DNA of 64,000 nt. Origin: Hyalangium versicolor. GTDB lineage: Bacteria; Myxococcota; Myxococcia; Myxococcales; Myxococcaceae. A model generated the notes under the pieces. That model saw only the letters and a program-made list of their open reading frames with translations. It ran no database searches and was not told where the DNA came from. The stretch lies in assembly GCF_020103695.1 (NCBI RefSeq), contig NZ_JAHXBF010000032.1, positions 1-64,000 of the forward strand, in the 5' to 3' direction. A program made the position numbers and the translations under genes. Positions 63,305 to 64,000 of the stretch are shown in pieces; the first letter of the stretch is position 1; each line of letters starts with the position of its first letter.

Positions 63305-64000
63305 GTGGCCGCTCCTGAAAAAGACAAGTCGGACAAGTCGCCCCTGCGTCACCGCAAGATTGGCGCCTATCGAGTGCTGGGTGAGTTGGGTCGCGGTGGC
63401 ATGGCCCAGGTGTACAAGGGAATCCACGAGCAGATCCAACGCGAGGTCGCTCTCAAGGAACTGCTCCCCGAGGCGCAGAGGGACAAGGAGTCCATGTCCC
63501 GCTTCCATCGCGAAGCGCTCGCCCTGGCCGCCTTCCGCCACCAGAACATCGTCACCCTGTACGATCTGGTCGAGAAGGCCGACAGCCTCTTCATGGTCCT
63601 GGAGTACGTGGATGGGCCCACGCTCCATGATCTCATCAAGGACGGGCCGCTGCCTCCGGACGTGGCCGCCGTCATCGGCGCGCGCATCGCCAGCGCTCTG
63701 GACCACGCCCACTTCCGCCACATCATCCACCGCGACCTCAAGCCCGGGAACGTGATGCTCACCAAGTCCGGCGAGGTGAAGCTGATGGACTTCGGCATCG
63801 CCAAGGACGTGGACCTGGTGGCCCTCACCCAGCAGGGCATGGCGGTGGGCACGCCCGCGTACATGTCTCCGGAGCAGGTGACGGGTGCGCCGCTGGATCC
63901 TCGCACGGACATCTTCTCGCTCGGCGTGCTGCTCTACGAGGCGCTCAGTGGGGCCCGGCCCTTCCAGGGTAAGACGGCCGGCGAAGTCTTCGCTCGCATC
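63305..64000 (+). CDS. Ser/Thr protein kinase, N-terminal part (cut by window edge)
   Basis: Starting at the GTG at 63305, a complete Hanks-type kinase domain is read to the right edge: the Gly loop LGELGRGGMAQVYKG, the Lys in REVALKELLPE, HIIHRDLKPGNVML, the DFG in LMDFGIAKDVD, the activation segment GTPAYMSPEQV and helix F DPRTDIFSLGVLLYEAL. This is the PknB-like form with all catalytic residues. The C-terminal sensor or output part is outside the window. It is divergent from the cardiolipin-synthase-like gene. No clear Shine-Dalgarno precedes the GTG. Confidence 0.92.
   Translation, partial: MAAPEKDKSDKSPLRHRKIGAYRVLGELGRGGMAQVYKGIHEQIQREVALKELLPEAQRDKESMSRFHREALALAAFRHQNIVTLYDLVEKADSLFMVLEYVDGPTLHDLIKDGPLPPDVAAVIGARIASALDHAHFRHIIHRDLKPGNVMLTKSGEVKLMDFGIAKDVDLVALTQQGMAVGTPAYMSPEQVTGAPLDPRTDIFSLGVLLYEALSGARPFQGKTAGEVFARI

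Overview
The window looks like chromosomal DNA of a myxobacterium, most likely a Cystobacterineae-type organism (Archangium, Cystobacter, Stigmatella or Myxococcus relatives). The sequence is very GC-rich. It carries several eukaryote-like Ser/Thr kinases, a kinase / AAA-ATPase / histidine-kinase fusion, and three protein families first described as Myxococcus paralogous families: DUF2381, SitA6-type lipoprotein toxins and double-CXXCG immunity proteins. It also has many secreted Cys-rich or repeat-rich lipoproteins. No rRNA, tRNA, CRISPR array, phage or insertion sequence was recognised.

Layout. 0-2.5 kb: the 3' end of a membrane Ser/Thr kinase followed by a DUF2381 protein. 2.5-6.1 kb: a GNAT acetyltransferase, an orphan lipoprotein with a possible broken or tiny downstream ORF, and an NCS1 nucleobase/hydantoin-type permease. 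6.1-10.05 kb: three tandem sitA6-sitI6 toxin/immunity cassettes on the minus strand, in which the toxins show progressive decay (one full length, one with a 22-residue in-frame loss, one reduced to a remnant) while all three immunity genes stay open. 10.1-15.4 kb: a 1760-residue kinase/ATPase/GAF/histidine kinase. 15.5-20 kb: an EamA exporter, a FAD monooxygenase, a PHYHD1-like dioxygenase and a lipoprotein with NGLSV repeats. 20.5-27.5 kb: a cyclase-like/STAND regulator, then minus-strand genes including a glutamine amidotransferase, TlpA-like and glutathione peroxidase proteins, isocitrate dehydrogenase and DUF2270.

27.6-42.8 kb: a hybrid histidine kinase, a TPR protein, an oxidoreductase/LysR divergent pair, a histidine phosphatase, an Rpn-type nuclease, DUF4230, a prolyl-hydroxylase-like protein, an Ap4A phosphorylase-like protein, a cupin-XRE regulator, a caspase-fold protease, a TlpA-like protein and an SDR-queA operon. 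The cupin-XRE promoter and the SDR-queA promoter share a 26-bp element. 43-63 kb: a 1284-residue repeat lipoprotein, a formaldehyde-dehydrogenase-like enzyme, the divergent ppx-ppk1 polyphosphate pair, a second LysR/alcohol dehydrogenase pair, a LytS/LytTR two-component system beside an alpha/beta hydrolase, a pseudoprotease next to a frameshifted trypsin-like protease, an AsmA-like protein, a cardiolipin-synthase-like protein and the 5' part of another Ser/Thr kinase.

The most notable system is the sitA6/sitI6 array. In Myxococcus xanthus, Sit lipoprotein toxins are passed between kin cells by outer-membrane exchange and neutralised by cognate immunity proteins. An array with one whole toxin but three immunity genes looks like a record of toxin turnover with immunity kept. 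All gene starts are inferred from reading frames, ribosome-binding sites and signal peptides. Family assignments are by recognition of motifs, not by database search.
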